Assembly (NCBI GenBank): GCA_029256485.1
Contig: JAQSXU010000021.1
Location: 1 to 64,000, forward strand
Origin: Clostridiaceae bacterium
GTDB taxonomy: Bacteria; Bacillota_A; Clostridia; Clostridiales; Clostridiaceae
Length of the DNA stretch: 64,000 bases
Direction: 5' to 3'
The notes below the pieces were generated by a model. It made no database searches, was not told the DNA's origin, and saw nothing but the letters and a program-made list of their open reading frames with translations. Within the stretch, counting starts at the first letter, position 1. The number at the start of each line of letters is the position of its first letter. Positions 25,553-34,729 of this stretch are shown piece after piece. Position numbers and translations under genes: made by a program.

Positions 25553-26212
25553 TTATGCCTCCTGATTTATAAATTTTATTGTTTTATAAAGTTGCAAATG
25601 TAAAGATAATTGCCATGTTATTTCAGCCAATATAACTCCTCCCAAAACATCAATTATAACATGCTGTTTTGTTGTCAATGTTGAAATACATATCATTATT
25701 GCTATAAATAAAGAAAAATAGCGATACCATACAGGAACTGTTTTACAATCTCGCAGACCAGCAAAACAATACCAGCTAACTAAACAATGAATGGATGGGA
25801 AAAGATTGTTTGCGGCATCTATATTATATAAAAATTTAAGCATATTTACAAAAATACCTGATGCGGCAATATCGGGTCTAATATTAGTTGTGGGAAAGGT
25901 TACATATATAATGAAACATATTAATTTTCCCAACAAATCCGCAGTTATAAAACGATAGCAATGATCCTCATTTATGCCGCTTATTAATATGTAATTAACA
26001 ATCCAGAATAGATAACTTCCAAAATAAATTAATACAAATATCGGAACAACAGGAATCCTATTATCAAAAATAGTTGTTAAATCATGAAAAATCCTATTTT
26101 TATAAAATAAACGTACTCCCGAATATACTGTAAAATTAATAATTACACATAGAATTAAAGGCTTAATGGAGTATTTAGGAATATAGTTATATATTTTCTT
26201 CATCATTTTCAT
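25553..26212 (-). CDS. PAP2-family membrane phosphatase/phosphotransferase
   Basis: A 219-residue protein with about six membrane helices. PSIHCLVSW and STLTTKQHVIIDVLGG carry the two conserved histidines of the PAP2 superfamily; the first KxxxxxxRP-type motif is not obvious. The type is closer to the Aur1/Ipt1-like lipid phosphotransferases than to plain undecaprenyl phosphatases. It is the first gene of a two-gene minus-strand operon with the glycosyltransferase. The likely job is handling a lipid-linked phosphate or phospholipid head group in glycolipid formation. Confidence 0.75.
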   Translation of the reverse strand: MKMMKKIYNYIPKYSIKPLILCVIINFTVYSGVRLFYKNRIFHDLTTIFDNRIPVVPIFVLIYFGSYLFWIVNYILISGINEDHCYRFITADLLGKLICFIIYVTFPTTNIRPDIAASGIFVNMLKFLYNIDAANNLFPSIHCLVSWYCFAGLRDCKTVPVWYRYFSLFIAIMICISTLTTKQHVIIDVLGGVILAEITWQLSLHLQLYKTIKFINQEA

Positions 26213-26562
26213 ATTTTACCTCTAGACTCCTCCTAAAATAATATGTGTAAAATCACCATTTTCTTTTTTATCTACTACTTAGTTCAATTAAGTATAATAT
26301 TTTATATCATACTAAGTCAATATGCTATTTTTGTTTTATAAAAATTAATTATGGACACTGAACAAATTTATCTACATGCTTTTCCCTGCCAAAACATATT
26401 CTGTATAGTTATGAGAAAATATATAGCATGGGAATACATCTCCGGAACTGCTTCTTTATTTGAAATTGGGACTTAGGTTTCGAGGTATGAAACATAAAGA
26501 AATGTATAATAACTAATATTTTGGCGAGAATAATACCAGATAGTGCGAAAGGAGGTAGTGTT
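26213..26562. promoter_or_regulatory. Divergent gap between PAP2 and Mop genes
   Basis: No ORF of note. A small hairpin GTTTC/GAAAC lies near 26477-26493 ahead of the Mop gene. Both divergent promoters must be here, but no box stands out. I saw no convincing Moco riboswitch. Confidence 0.3.
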
Positions 26563-26772
26563 ATGCAAATTAGTGGAAGAAATAAGATAAGGGGAAAAGT
26601 AACTAAGTTTGTTCCAGGGACTGTAGGCGCAGAAGTTGAAATAGATGCCGGCAATGGAATAAGAATAGATGGTCTTATAACAAAGTGTTCAGCTGATGAA
26701 ATGAATATTAAAGTTGGAGATGAGTTAACTGCCTTAGTCAAGGCCACATCTGTTATGTTTATTAAGGAATAA
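26563..26772 (+). CDS. mop: Molybdenum-pterin/molybdate-binding protein (Mop, TOBE domain)
   Basis: With the ATG at 26563, eight bases after AAAGGAGG, the protein has 69 residues, the exact size of clostridial Mop proteins. The sequence RNKIRGKVTKFVPGTVGAEV, then DGLITKCSADEM and VGDELTALVKATSVMF is one TOBE/Mop beta-barrel. Such proteins assemble into hexamers that bind molybdate or tungstate and buffer the metal. No molybdate transporter or molybdoenzyme lies in the window, so it acts at a distance. An upstream ATG at 26521 is not supported. Confidence 0.9.
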   Translation: MQISGRNKIRGKVTKFVPGTVGAEVEIDAGNGIRIDGLITKCSADEMNIKVGDELTALVKATSVMFIKE

Positions 26773-26834
26773 CGTTACTATAAATGAACCATGTTAGTCC
26801 ATAATGTTCATTTTCCCTACTAAAGGATTCTTAT

Positions 26835-26890
26835 GAAGTGCACCCCAACTGTTGGACATATCCAATGTTTGGAGGTGTATTTTTTTATTA
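26835..26890. mobile_element. IS3-type element end, remnant
   Basis: GTGCACCCCAACTGTTGGAC at 26839-26858, then an inverted copy (TCCAATG, TTGGAGGTGTA) and a run of T. This is the arrangement at the left end of IS3-like elements just before orfA. The following frame carries no transposase text, so only the end is left. An alternative is a small non-autonomous element. Confidence 0.4.
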
Positions 26891-26979
26891 AAATGGCTCA
26901 GCTAGTTATATTCTTAACTAGTTGCGTCATAATGGAAATATAGTTATAGTAATGGGACATAGAATCATCAATAAAAAAT

Positions 26980-27008
26980 AAAATAACAGGCGAGAGGCCT
27001 GTTATTTT
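26980..27008. terminator. Terminator after the small minus-strand gene
   Basis: AAAATAACAGGC pairs with GCCTGTTATTTT around GAGAG; the T-rich flank serves either strand. Confidence 0.8.
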
Positions 27009-27033
27009 ATAGTTTAAAAGTAAGTAATTAAGA

Positions 27034-27270
27034 TTACATCTTTAATTTACTTGCTACTTCATCAATGAGTAATTTTCTATCCTCACCTATTATGCTGATT
27101 AACTTTGTGGACATGAATCCATTTTTATATATTCTATCACCATTATTTTCTATAAGAGCAAGCATTGTACCTTGAAACTTTTCATAAGTAATTAAGCCAT
27201 CTCTGTATGAATCCACTAAATCCATTATCTTTGTCGCTAGTTCTTTAGGGTTTTTATACACTGTTTTCAT
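27034..27270 (-). CDS. Small conserved clostridial protein (TIGR04540-like)
   Basis: A 78-residue cytoplasmic protein. AAAGGAGA in front of ATG 27270 (minus strand) fixes the start; a further ATG at 27294 is less likely. The text VYKNPKELATKIMDLVDSYR, then GLITYEKFQGTMLALIENNG is what I recall for the clostridial family TIGR04540, whose function is unknown; this assignment is from memory. It is predicted to be mostly helical and charged. It is monocistronic and stands between the Mop gene and guanine deaminase, on the other strand. Confidence 0.6.
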   Translation of the reverse strand: MKTVYKNPKELATKIMDLVDSYRDGLITYEKFQGTMLALIENNGDRIYKNGFMSTKLISIIGEDRKLLIDEVASKLKM

Positions 27271-27482
27271 GGGTAATCTCCTTTTTATATGCATTATTAA
27301 TGTAATTAATCTTGATTTTTCACAAATATAATACCTTGTTTACAGCATTATTGCAAATTTTATTTTTATATTCCTAAAACAAATTTTAGCGGACTGCCAT
27401 TAATATGGATATTTATAGTATAATTACTTTATTGATTGTTTTGACTTTGCTTAGTAGATTTTGCTTAGAGAGGGAGATTTAA

Positions 27483-28757
27483 ATGGAGAAGTATATAAAT
27501 TATAAGGCCTATAGAGGAAATGTAATATACAGTGAAAATAAAGATAATTTGATTAGCAAAGAGAACTCATATATACTAGTTGATCATGGAATTGTAAAGG
27601 AGGTTTGCAGTAGTCTGCCAGATGATTTCCCAAAGGAAAATATTATAGATTGGGGAAATCATCTTATCATTCCAGGCTTCTGTGATATGCATGTGCATGC
27701 ACCTCAATTTTTGCAAAGAGGCATTGGAATGGACTTAGAACTTTTGGACTGGCTAAATACATATACATATCCTAGTGAAGCAAAATTCAAGGATAAGGAC
27801 CATGCAAGAAAGGTGTATAATTCCTTTGTTAATGAACTATTACGTCAGGGAACTCTGCATGTAAATTGTTTTCCATCTATTCATTATGAAGCATCTGAAA
27901 TCTTGTTTGATATACTTGAGGAAAAAGGCTTGTTTGCCTTTACAGGAAAATTAAATATGGATCAAAATAGCCCTGATTATTATATAGAGGATACTGAGCA
28001 GTCTATTATTGATACAGAAAAGTTTATTAAGCAGCATGAAAAAAGGGGAAATGTAAAAACTGCCATTGTACCTAGATTTACCATTACCTGCAGCGAAAAA
28101 CTGCTAGCTGGACTAGGAAGGCTGAATGAAAAATATAAGGTTCCAGTTCATTCTCATATGTGCGAGGCAATTAATGAAATGAAAGTATGTAAGGAACTTT
28201 TCCATGATTATAAAAATGGAGCAGAAATATTTTATAATAATAATCTACTTGGACAAACGCCTACTATAATGGCACATTGCATTTTTATGGATGATGATGT
28301 TCTGAAATTGATGAAAAATCCAAACTGTATGGCAGTGCATTGTCCAGATGCAACTGCAAATATTAATGCTGGGGGCATAATGCCGGTTAAAAAACTTTTG
28401 AAAATGGGTATAAACTTATCCATTGGCAGTGACATAGGCTCTGGTGCCAGTCTATCCATTGCTAGAGCAATAGCAAGCACCATTCAGCATTCGAAAATTA
28501 GAAATATGTTTGACCAGCAGTGGGAGGCAGTAAATCTTTGTGAAGCCTTTTACATGGCAACTCGTTCCGGAGGAAGATATTTTAAAAAAGTTGGTGCATT
28601 TGAACAGGGATATTGTTTCAATGCATTAGTAATTGATGACAGCAATATGCTGGGTGAGGAACTTACTCCCATAGAAAGGCTGGAACGCTTTTGCTACGCA
28701 GGAGATGATAGAAATATATGTAAGAGGTATATTTTAGGAAAAGAAATTGAAATATAG
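27483..28757 (+). CDS. guaD: Guanine deaminase (amidohydrolase family)
   Basis: A 424-residue metal-dependent hydrolase that turns guanine into xanthine. His70-x-His72 in CDMHVHAPQF, the PVHSHMCE segment (His223/His225), His265 in MAHCIFMDD and Asp317 in SIGSDIGSG are the zinc and catalytic residues. PGFCDMHVHAPQFLQRG and the C-terminal CEAFYMATRSGGRYF are typical of guanine deaminases rather than cytosine or chlorohydrolase relatives. GAGAGGGAG precedes the start. No purine riboswitch was found upstream. A HAD phosphatase gene follows after 40 bases and is likely co-transcribed. Confidence 0.88.
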   Translation: MEKYINYKAYRGNVIYSENKDNLISKENSYILVDHGIVKEVCSSLPDDFPKENIIDWGNHLIIPGFCDMHVHAPQFLQRGIGMDLELLDWLNTYTYPSEAKFKDKDHARKVYNSFVNELLRQGTLHVNCFPSIHYEASEILFDILEEKGLFAFTGKLNMDQNSPDYYIEDTEQSIIDTEKFIKQHEKRGNVKTAIVPRFTITCSEKLLAGLGRLNEKYKVPVHSHMCEAINEMKVCKELFHDYKNGAEIFYNNNLLGQTPTIMAHCIFMDDDVLKLMKNPNCMAVHCPDATANINAGGIMPVKKLLKMGINLSIGSDIGSGASLSIARAIASTIQHSKIRNMFDQQWEAVNLCEAFYMATRSGGRYFKKVGAFEQGYCFNALVIDDSNMLGEELTPIERLERFCYAGDDRNICKRYILGKEIEI

Positions 28758-28797
28758 GATAAACATATATGAAGTCACAATTCATGGAGGTATTTTA

Positions 28798-29610
28798 ATG
28801 GAGAAATATAAAATGATATGTCTAGATATTGATGGAACTTTACTTAATTCTAAAAACCAGATTACTGAAAATACAAAAGAAGTAATTCAGGCAGTGGCAA
28901 ATGAAAAGCAAATTCCTATAATATTGGTTTCCGCACGGATGCCAAAAGGTATATTGTTTTTGCAGAAAGAACTAAATATTGTTCAGCCCATTATCTGCTA
29001 CAGCGGCGCTTTAATTTGGGATAACAATAGTATTTTATCAAACATCACAATACCAGCTGATGATGTTAAACAGATATATAATATTGTAAAAAAAATAGGC
29101 TTACATATAAGTTTGTACAAAGATGATCAATGGTACATAGAACAAATGGATAAATGGGCTAAACAGGAATCTGAAATAACCAATATTACTCCTAATATTA
29201 CTGATTTTACTGATTTAATCAATGGCTGGACTCAAGAAAATTCAGGACCTAACAAAATTTTATGCATGGCTGAACCTGGTGATATAGAAAAATTGGATAG
29301 AATAATTAAAGAAAATCATTCTGATAATTTAAGTATATACTTATCAAAGCCTACATATTTAGAGATAATGCCTGTTAATGGAACAAAAACATCTGCAATT
29401 GAATTTTTATGCAGAAGGTTTCATGTACAAAGGCCTGAAATAATTGCTATAGGTGATAATTTTAATGATGTAAACATGATAGAATTTGCAGGACTTGGTA
29501 TTGCCATGGGTAATGCACCTGAACGGGTAAAACAATATGCCGATGAAATAACACTATCTAATGATGAGGATGGTGTGGCTCAGGCAATAAAAAAATATAT
29601 TATGAAGTGA
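28798..29610 (+). CDS. HAD-superfamily phosphatase, Cof/YidA type
   Basis: With the ATG at 28798 (GGAGG upstream) the protein has 270 residues. The motifs are Asp10-x-Asp12 in CLDIDGTLLNS, ILVSARM with the Ser of motif II, a lysine of motif III near 195-200, and GDNFNDVNMIEFAGLGIAMG for motif IV. The large alpha/beta cap between motifs II and III defines the Cof-type (C2) class, which acts on sugar phosphates or nucleotides. Co-location with guanine deaminase hints at nucleotide breakdown but does not show it. A strong terminator follows. Confidence 0.88.
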   Translation: MEKYKMICLDIDGTLLNSKNQITENTKEVIQAVANEKQIPIILVSARMPKGILFLQKELNIVQPIICYSGALIWDNNSILSNITIPADDVKQIYNIVKKIGLHISLYKDDQWYIEQMDKWAKQESEITNITPNITDFTDLINGWTQENSGPNKILCMAEPGDIEKLDRIIKENHSDNLSIYLSKPTYLEIMPVNGTKTSAIEFLCRRFHVQRPEIIAIGDNFNDVNMIEFAGLGIAMGNAPERVKQYADEITLSNDEDGVAQAIKKYIMK

Positions 29611-29641
29611 AATTATAAAATAAATATAAACTATTATGGAC

Positions 29642-29679
29642 ATAAGGCGATAGAATAAGTATGTATTCTATCGCCTTAT
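29642..29679 (+). terminator. Intrinsic terminator after the guanine deaminase operon
   Basis: A perfect 16-bp stem (ATAAGGCGATAGAATA and its complement) around AGTATG. Confidence 0.8.
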
Positions 29680-29749
29680 TATATAAATTATTAATTAAGA
29701 CAAGTTCAGAATGAAATGCAAATACTAAATGTATGTCAGGAGGTTTCTT

Positions 29750-30781
29750 ATGAGAGCATTAAATTTTTCTGAAACAAAAGATGTTATCGAATACATTAGT
29801 AAAAATAATAATGCAGGTTACTTATTATTTAGTACAGTTGAAAACATAAAAGAATTATCAGGCTGCGTGGATGACAATGTGGTACTTTGCTCTACAGCAG
29901 GTGAATACACCCCTAATGGATATGAAAATGGTGTAATTACAGGTTTTCAATATGATAGAGAGGAATGTAACATAGTTGAGATACTTTATCCTCCAATAAA
30001 GAGCATTGAGAAACTGAAAGAGGCTTATAGCAATGTAAAAAGTAATCCTCAATCTTTCTTACTTTTATTATGCGATGGTTTATCAGGGATGGAAGAAAGT
30101 ATAATTACTACTTTATTTTTTATAGATGATAAATTCAAAGTAATAGGGGGCAGTGCAGGAGATAACTTGAAGTTTGAAAAAACATTAATATATATAGGAA
30201 AAAAACAAGTTCATAGTGCAGCACTATTTTTTAATTCCAAAGCAAGAACTCAGTTAATCAAAGAAAATATTTATGTCCCCACCGGAGATAGCCTATTAGT
30301 TACTGAAGCAGATTCCATGAGTCGAATTGTAAAGACCTTTAATAATAAGCCTGCAAGCACAGAATATGCAAGAGCCCTTGGAACTAAGGAATCTGAGTTA
30401 TCCAACCAATTTATGAATCACCCACTTGGCAAAGTTTATAAGAATGATATTTTTATTGCATCTCCAATGAAAATAAATAGCGATAAATCTATAACATTTT
30501 ATTGTCAGATAATGCCTAATTCCTTTGTGCACGTACTTAAGCCAATAGATCCAATTATTCAAATTAAAGACACATTAAATACACTGGCATTTAAGCCTGA
30601 CTTTATTTTTGCTGTTAATTGTATTTTAAGAAGCTTGAAATTCCGTCAGGAAAATCTCTGGAAGGATATTGATAAGGAGATATTAAAGGTATGTAATAAT
30701 ACCACAGGTTTTGTAAGCTATGGCGAACAGTTTTATAAAAATCATTGCAATCAAACAATGGTCATATTAGCAGTTGAGTAA
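29750..30781 (+). CDS. FIST domain sensor protein
   Basis: A 343-residue cytoplasmic protein after CAGGAGG. The N-terminal FIST domain includes VVLCSTAGEYTPNGYENGVI and the glycine-rich VIGGSAGDNLKFEKTLIYIG; the C-terminal FIST_C domain covers about 200-340, ending in the diagnostic GFVSYGEQF. FIST domains are thought to bind small molecules such as amino acids and pass the signal to a partner. The next gene, 16 bases on, is a chemoreceptor without membrane helices, so the pair probably forms a cytoplasmic sensing unit. Confidence 0.85.
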   Translation: MRALNFSETKDVIEYISKNNNAGYLLFSTVENIKELSGCVDDNVVLCSTAGEYTPNGYENGVITGFQYDREECNIVEILYPPIKSIEKLKEAYSNVKSNPQSFLLLLCDGLSGMEESIITTLFFIDDKFKVIGGSAGDNLKFEKTLIYIGKKQVHSAALFFNSKARTQLIKENIYVPTGDSLLVTEADSMSRIVKTFNNKPASTEYARALGTKESELSNQFMNHPLGKVYKNDIFIASPMKINSDKSITFYCQIMPNSFVHVLKPIDPIIQIKDTLNTLAFKPDFIFAVNCILRSLKFRQENLWKDIDKEILKVCNNTTGFVSYGEQFYKNHCNQTMVILAVE

Positions 30782-30797
30782 GAGGTGAAGTAAAGAT

Positions 30798-31760
30798 ATG
30801 ATTAAATTTTTAAAAAAGAATAAGCAGGTTGAACAGGAAAATATAGAACTTAAAATAATTCAGGAACAGGGAAATTTCCAATATAAAAATGAAGTCTTTG
30901 AATTAAACAGGCAGGTAGAAAAACAGTTATCAGGTTTACTGTTAGAAGAAGGTAAAACAACACATGGATTAAGTGATTTGTTAGAAGGGGCAGGGTATAC
31001 TACTGAACAAATTGAGCAGGTAGAAGGATATTTAAATTCTCTTTCACAAAATAGTGAAAACACTAGGAATTTAGTTAACAATGTATTTGAAAGTCTTAAT
31101 TTATCGTCAGGTGAGATTAGTAAAGCAAAGGATCAAACTAATAAATTGATATCCCAGATGAATGTAGTTTTAGAAGTGTTTGAACAATTTATCAGCTTGT
31201 TTGCAGAACTGCAGTCCCATTATAACAGCATTGAGAATTTTGCAAATGTTATTCAAGGTATAGCATCGCAAACCAATTTGCTTTCTCTAAATGCATCTAT
31301 TGAGGCTGCCAGAGCTGGCGAACAAGGCAGAAGTTTTGCAGTTGTTGCAAATGAAATTAAGAAGCTTTCCAATGATACACAAAATAATACAAAGGACATA
31401 ATCGAATCCTTAAATAAGATGACATCCATAATTGATTTGCTGAATGTTAAATCTAATGAAGGACAAAAAGAAGTTACAAGTACAATGAAATTGATTAAAT
31501 ACTCTGAATCCTCTTTGGATAACATTATTAATTCAGAAAATGAGGTTAATGTGCATGTAAAGGAAGTTGAGGCTTCTCAAGAGAACAATTTACTAAAAAT
31601 ACAGGATGTAACTAAGAACTTATCAAACATAGTTAATAAATCCAAAAGCGAGAATCAGCAGCTGGAGGAATTAATTGAAAGTGTTCAAACAAAATCGGAT
31701 TTTTATTTATACATTTTAAATCATATCAATCAAATAAAATTATTAGAGGCTGAAAATTAA
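30798..31760 (+). CDS. Soluble methyl-accepting chemotaxis protein
   Basis: A 320-residue protein with no membrane helix or signal peptide. Residues 1-60 are a charged coiled coil, and the MCP signalling domain covers about 80-300, with the tip [20 protein letters not shown] and [19 protein letters not shown]. It has no input domain of its own. Because it follows the FIST gene closely and probably shares its transcript, I infer that FIST supplies the ligand signal. It would act on CheA/CheW or on another coiled-coil partner. AGAGGTGAAG is the ribosome site. Confidence 0.88.
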   Translation: MIKFLKKNKQVEQENIELKIIQEQGNFQYKNEVFELNRQVEKQLSGLLLEEGKTTHGLSDLLEGAGYTTEQIEQVEGYLNSLSQNSENTRNLVNNVFESLNLSSGEISKAKDQTNKLISQMNVVLEVFEQFISLFAELQSHYNSIENFANVIQGIASQTNLLSLNASIEAARAGEQGRSFAVVANEIKKLSNDTQNNTKDIIESLNKMTSIIDLLNVKSNEGQKEVTSTMKLIKYSESSLDNIINSENEVNVHVKEVEASQENNLLKIQDVTKNLSNIVNKSKSENQQLEELIESVQTKSDFYLYILNHINQIKLLEAEN

Positions 31761-31782
31761 AAAAGCAGACGTATAACTTATA

Positions 31783-31828
31783 AAAAGAGTAACTTTTTTG
31801 CATAGATAAACAAAAAAGTTACTCTTTT
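31783..31828. terminator. Bidirectional terminator between convergent genes
   Basis: A perfect 17-bp stem AAAAGAGTAACTTTTTT and its complement around a 12-base loop, with A and T runs that serve both strands. Confidence 0.85.
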
Positions 31829-31838
31829 ATTTTGCTAA

Positions 31839-32459
31839 TTATCTATTCTTATAATAGAATACAGCGAGCTGGGTTCTATCCCTGAGATCCAGTTTTTCCA
31901 AAATGGCAGATAAACTGTTTCTAACCGTACCCTCGCTTAAATACAGCCTGCTGGCTATTTCTTTATTGCTAAGCCCTTCTGCTACAATGGTTATAATATC
32001 AAGTTCCTTTTCGGTGATGCCAAAGGATGAAAAGTCTGCTTTACTGCTGCTATTTATTAGTGATGGAATTTTTGAAACAATATCATCCCCAAAGACACTT
32101 TGCCCCATATATACAGCCCTTAGTGAGGGCACAATGCATTCAAAATTTTGCTTTATGATATAGCCCTTAGCACCTATTCTCAGTGCCTTAATTATATATT
32201 CATCATCTGAAAAAGTAGTTAAAAATAGTATTTTTGCGTTTTTATCCTTCCTTAAAATTACTTCACCTGCTTCTAGTCCTGTCATGTTTTCCATTCTTAT
32301 ATCGATTAATAAAATATCAGGTTTTAAACTATCATATAGTTCAATAGCTTCCTTTCCACTGTTACCTGTACCAGCTACGCAGATATCATTCTCTGTTTCC
32401 AATATGGTTTTCAAAGAAACGCATACTAATTTGTCATCATCAACAACTACTATCCTCAT
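31839..32459 (-). CDS. NarL/LuxR-family response regulator (LnrK-like)
   Basis: A 206-residue regulator. MRIVVVDDDKLVC starts the receiver domain, with the phospho-acceptor Asp in DILLIDIRMENMTG and the Lys in GAKGYIIKQ; the LuxR helix-turn-helix is ITEKELDIITIVAEGLSNKE with TVRNSLSAILEKL. AAAGGA before ATG 32459 sets the start; the longer frame adds six residues. It lies 23 bases after the kinase gene on the same strand, and the pair faces a three-gene ABC exporter, as the linearmycin-resistance regulator LnrK does. Confidence 0.88.
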   Translation of the reverse strand: MRIVVVDDDKLVCVSLKTILETENDICVAGTGNSGKEAIELYDSLKPDILLIDIRMENMTGLEAGEVILRKDKNAKILFLTTFSDDEYIIKALRIGAKGYIIKQNFECIVPSLRAVYMGQSVFGDDIVSKIPSLINSSSKADFSSFGITEKELDIITIVAEGLSNKEIASRLYLSEGTVRNSLSAILEKLDLRDRTQLAVFYYKNR

Positions 32460-32482
32460 AATTTTAAGTCCTTTCAAAATAC

Positions 32483-33598
32483 TTACTTTTTGGGTATTGA
32501 AATAAAAATTCTAAACCCATTTTGGGTGCTAATATTCAGATTACCGCCTGCAGCAGCCACTCTATCGGCAATGCCCTTTATTCCAATGCCATTTTCACTA
32601 TTATAACTGCAATTGGAACCATTGTCCTGAATAACCAATTGATAAAGTGCTGGATGTTCACGAATTATTACTAAAACATTGGTGGCATTAGAATGGTTAA
32701 TGATGTTTGACAAAGCTTCTTTTGTAACTGCAATAAAGCAGTACTTTATATTTTTTTCTAAGTTTGTTTCCACATCATAATCAAATTTAACAGGACAAAA
32801 TCTAAAATTATCAATTAGCTTTTGAATTTCAGACTGTAAATCAATTGATTCCTCATGTAAATCGTGGACGCTGGATCGGATGCTGTCCATGGCCTCTGAC
32901 AGTGTTGCCTTTACAAGATTCAAACTTTCTTTAGTTTCAACATCTTTATTTATAGCAAGGAGAGCTGCGATTTGCAATATGGATCTTGAAAGTAAATGTC
33001 CCACATTATCATGAATATCTCTTGCTATTCTGTTTCGTTCCTTTAAAGTCGCCAGGTTTATTTCATAATCCTGTTTTTCCAACAGTTCTTTATTCTTTTT
33101 TTCAAGCTGCATTGATATTTCAACGGCATTATCACGAAGTTTGTAATAGTCTTTTTTTACATTTTGCAGGGATATAGTGCGGTATTTTAAAATATATGCG
33201 GTTACTATAAAGGCTGCAATTAACCACTTTGACATGAACAATGAATTGGTAGTATTGGTAACCAAGGGCAAAAAAGCTAAAACCCATATCCATTTGATTT
33301 GGCCAAATAAAACATCATAACATATAAGAGAAATAAAGAATAAGAAAGCTGGTTCAAAAAAGCAGGCAATTATATAAGCAATAAATAGCCATAATCTAAT
33401 AGTATCCTGTTCCAGATAGCTTAAAATTGCACTTAAAATAACAGCAATCAGGATGGGTACAATCATGTATATGTTGTTTGCAATAGGTATATATATAGCC
33501 AAAGAAATAGTAAAAATAATCAGTTTATCAGTTAACATCTTCATTTTATCTATCAAACCTTCACTTTTGAAATAACCATTATATATCAATTCTAGCAC
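32483..33598 (-). CDS. Membrane sensor histidine kinase (LnrJ/LiaS-like, HisKA_3)
   Basis: Up to 371 residues from a GTG at 33598; ATG at 33544 would give 353 and begin nearer the first membrane helix. About five or six helices fill the first 145 residues, with no outer domain. Then a coiled coil and the phosphoacceptor box LKERNRIARDIHDNVGHLLS. The ATPase part has TKEALSNIINHSNATNV, the G1 box in degenerate form (QDNGSNCSYNSENGIGIKGI) and a short end. Such kinases sense membrane-active antibiotics or the load on their exporter. Divergent from that exporter by 173 bases. Confidence 0.85.
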   Translation of the reverse strand: MLELIYNGYFKSEGLIDKMKMLTDKLIIFTISLAIYIPIANNIYMIVPILIAVILSAILSYLEQDTIRLWLFIAYIIACFFEPAFLFFISLICYDVLFGQIKWIWVLAFLPLVTNTTNSLFMSKWLIAAFIVTAYILKYRTISLQNVKKDYYKLRDNAVEISMQLEKKNKELLEKQDYEINLATLKERNRIARDIHDNVGHLLSRSILQIAALLAINKDVETKESLNLVKATLSEAMDSIRSSVHDLHEESIDLQSEIQKLIDNFRFCPVKFDYDVETNLEKNIKYCFIAVTKEALSNIINHSNATNVLVIIREHPALYQLVIQDNGSNCSYNSENGIGIKGIADRVAAAGGNLNISTQNGFRIFISIPKK

Positions 33599-33771
33599 TC
33601 CATATTACCCTACTCAAGCCTATTATTACATTTGTCATATCCAGTTAGGAGTTTGTTCACTTAAAAATTACAAATAAACATAGTAAAATTAAAATATAGA
33701 AAGAAACAATGGCTGTGATTATTTAAAAGCCATTCTTAGAAATATGTTAATTAATAATCGGAGGGATTGTT

Positions 33772-34704
33772 ATGGTAATAAATGTTAAAAACCTGGTAAA
33801 AAGATATGATGATTTAATAGCACTGGATCATTTTAATCTTGAAGTAAATGAAGGAGAAATTTTTGGACTTTTAGGTCCAAATGGTTCAGGGAAAACTACT
33901 GCGATAAACTGCATTTTATCACTGTTGAAATATGATAAAGGAACCATAGAGATTTATAATAAACCTATGTCACCGGATGCTTATGATATTAAACGAAATA
34001 TTGGTATAATCATGCAGAATGTTGCCGTATTTGATGAACTAACGGTTTATGAAAACATTGATTATTTTTGCGGACTTTACATTTATGATAAAAAGAAGCG
34101 CCAGGATCTTGTTGAGGAAGCTATAGACTTTGTTGGACTTAATGATTACAGGAAGTTTTATCCTAAAAAGTTAAGCGGTGGTTTACTCCGTAGATTAAAT
34201 ATTGCCTGCGGTATCGCTCATAAGCCAAAGTTAATTATTTTAGATGAACCCACAGTTGCAGTTGACCCTCAGAGCCGAAACAACATTCTTGAGGGAATAC
34301 AAAGACTTAATAGGGAAGGAGCTACAATTGTATATACTTCTCACTATATGGAAGAGGTTGAGCAAATCTGCACACGCATAGCCATTATGGACAAAGGCAG
34401 GATAATTGCAACTGGAACCAATGATGAACTGAAGGGTATGATAAATTCTGGTGAAAAACTCACTGTTGAAATATTTAAAATTGATAATAGTATTTTAGAG
34501 GGTGTTAGAAATCTTCCCCATATAATTTCTGCAGAATATCATGACAATTTACTTGTTGCAAAATCAAGCAGAGGTAAAAATAATCTAATTGCCTTAATGG
34601 ATTATTTAAAATCAAAGAATATCACTGTTGGAAAAATTTATTCAGAACCGCCTACATTGAACGATGTATTCTTAGAAATAACAGGGAAAGAGCTTAGAGA
34701 TTAA
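33772..34704 (+). CDS. ABC exporter ATP-binding protein (LnrL-like)
   Basis: A 310-residue ATPase. Walker A GPNGSGKTT at 35-43, Q-loop IGIIMQNVAVFDELT, signature LSGGLLRRLNIACG, Walker B LIILDEPTVAVDPQSR and switch YTSHYMEEVEQIC. The C-terminal extension of about 85 residues is typical of drug-exporting DRA-family ATPases. It opens a three-gene operon with two ABC-2 permeases and is preceded by GGAGGG. Layout matches the LnrLMN (YfiLMN) linearmycin exporter of Bacillus subtilis. The compound exported here is not known. Confidence 0.88.
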   Translation: MVINVKNLVKRYDDLIALDHFNLEVNEGEIFGLLGPNGSGKTTAINCILSLLKYDKGTIEIYNKPMSPDAYDIKRNIGIIMQNVAVFDELTVYENIDYFCGLYIYDKKKRQDLVEEAIDFVGLNDYRKFYPKKLSGGLLRRLNIACGIAHKPKLIILDEPTVAVDPQSRNNILEGIQRLNREGATIVYTSHYMEEVEQICTRIAIMDKGRIIATGTNDELKGMINSGEKLTVEIFKIDNSILEGVRNLPHIISAEYHDNLLVAKSSRGKNNLIALMDYLKSKNITVGKIYSEPPTLNDVFLEITGKELRD

Positions 34705-34729
34705 AGTCTTTAGGCAAAGGAGGGATATT

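Noticed and set aside
26477..26562. Molybdenum-cofactor riboswitch before the Mop gene
   Set aside because: Only one small hairpin is visible; the large conserved Moco motif is not there.
27295..27482. Purine riboswitch before guanine deaminase
   Set aside because: The conserved three-way junction words are absent; only AT-rich promoter-like DNA is seen.
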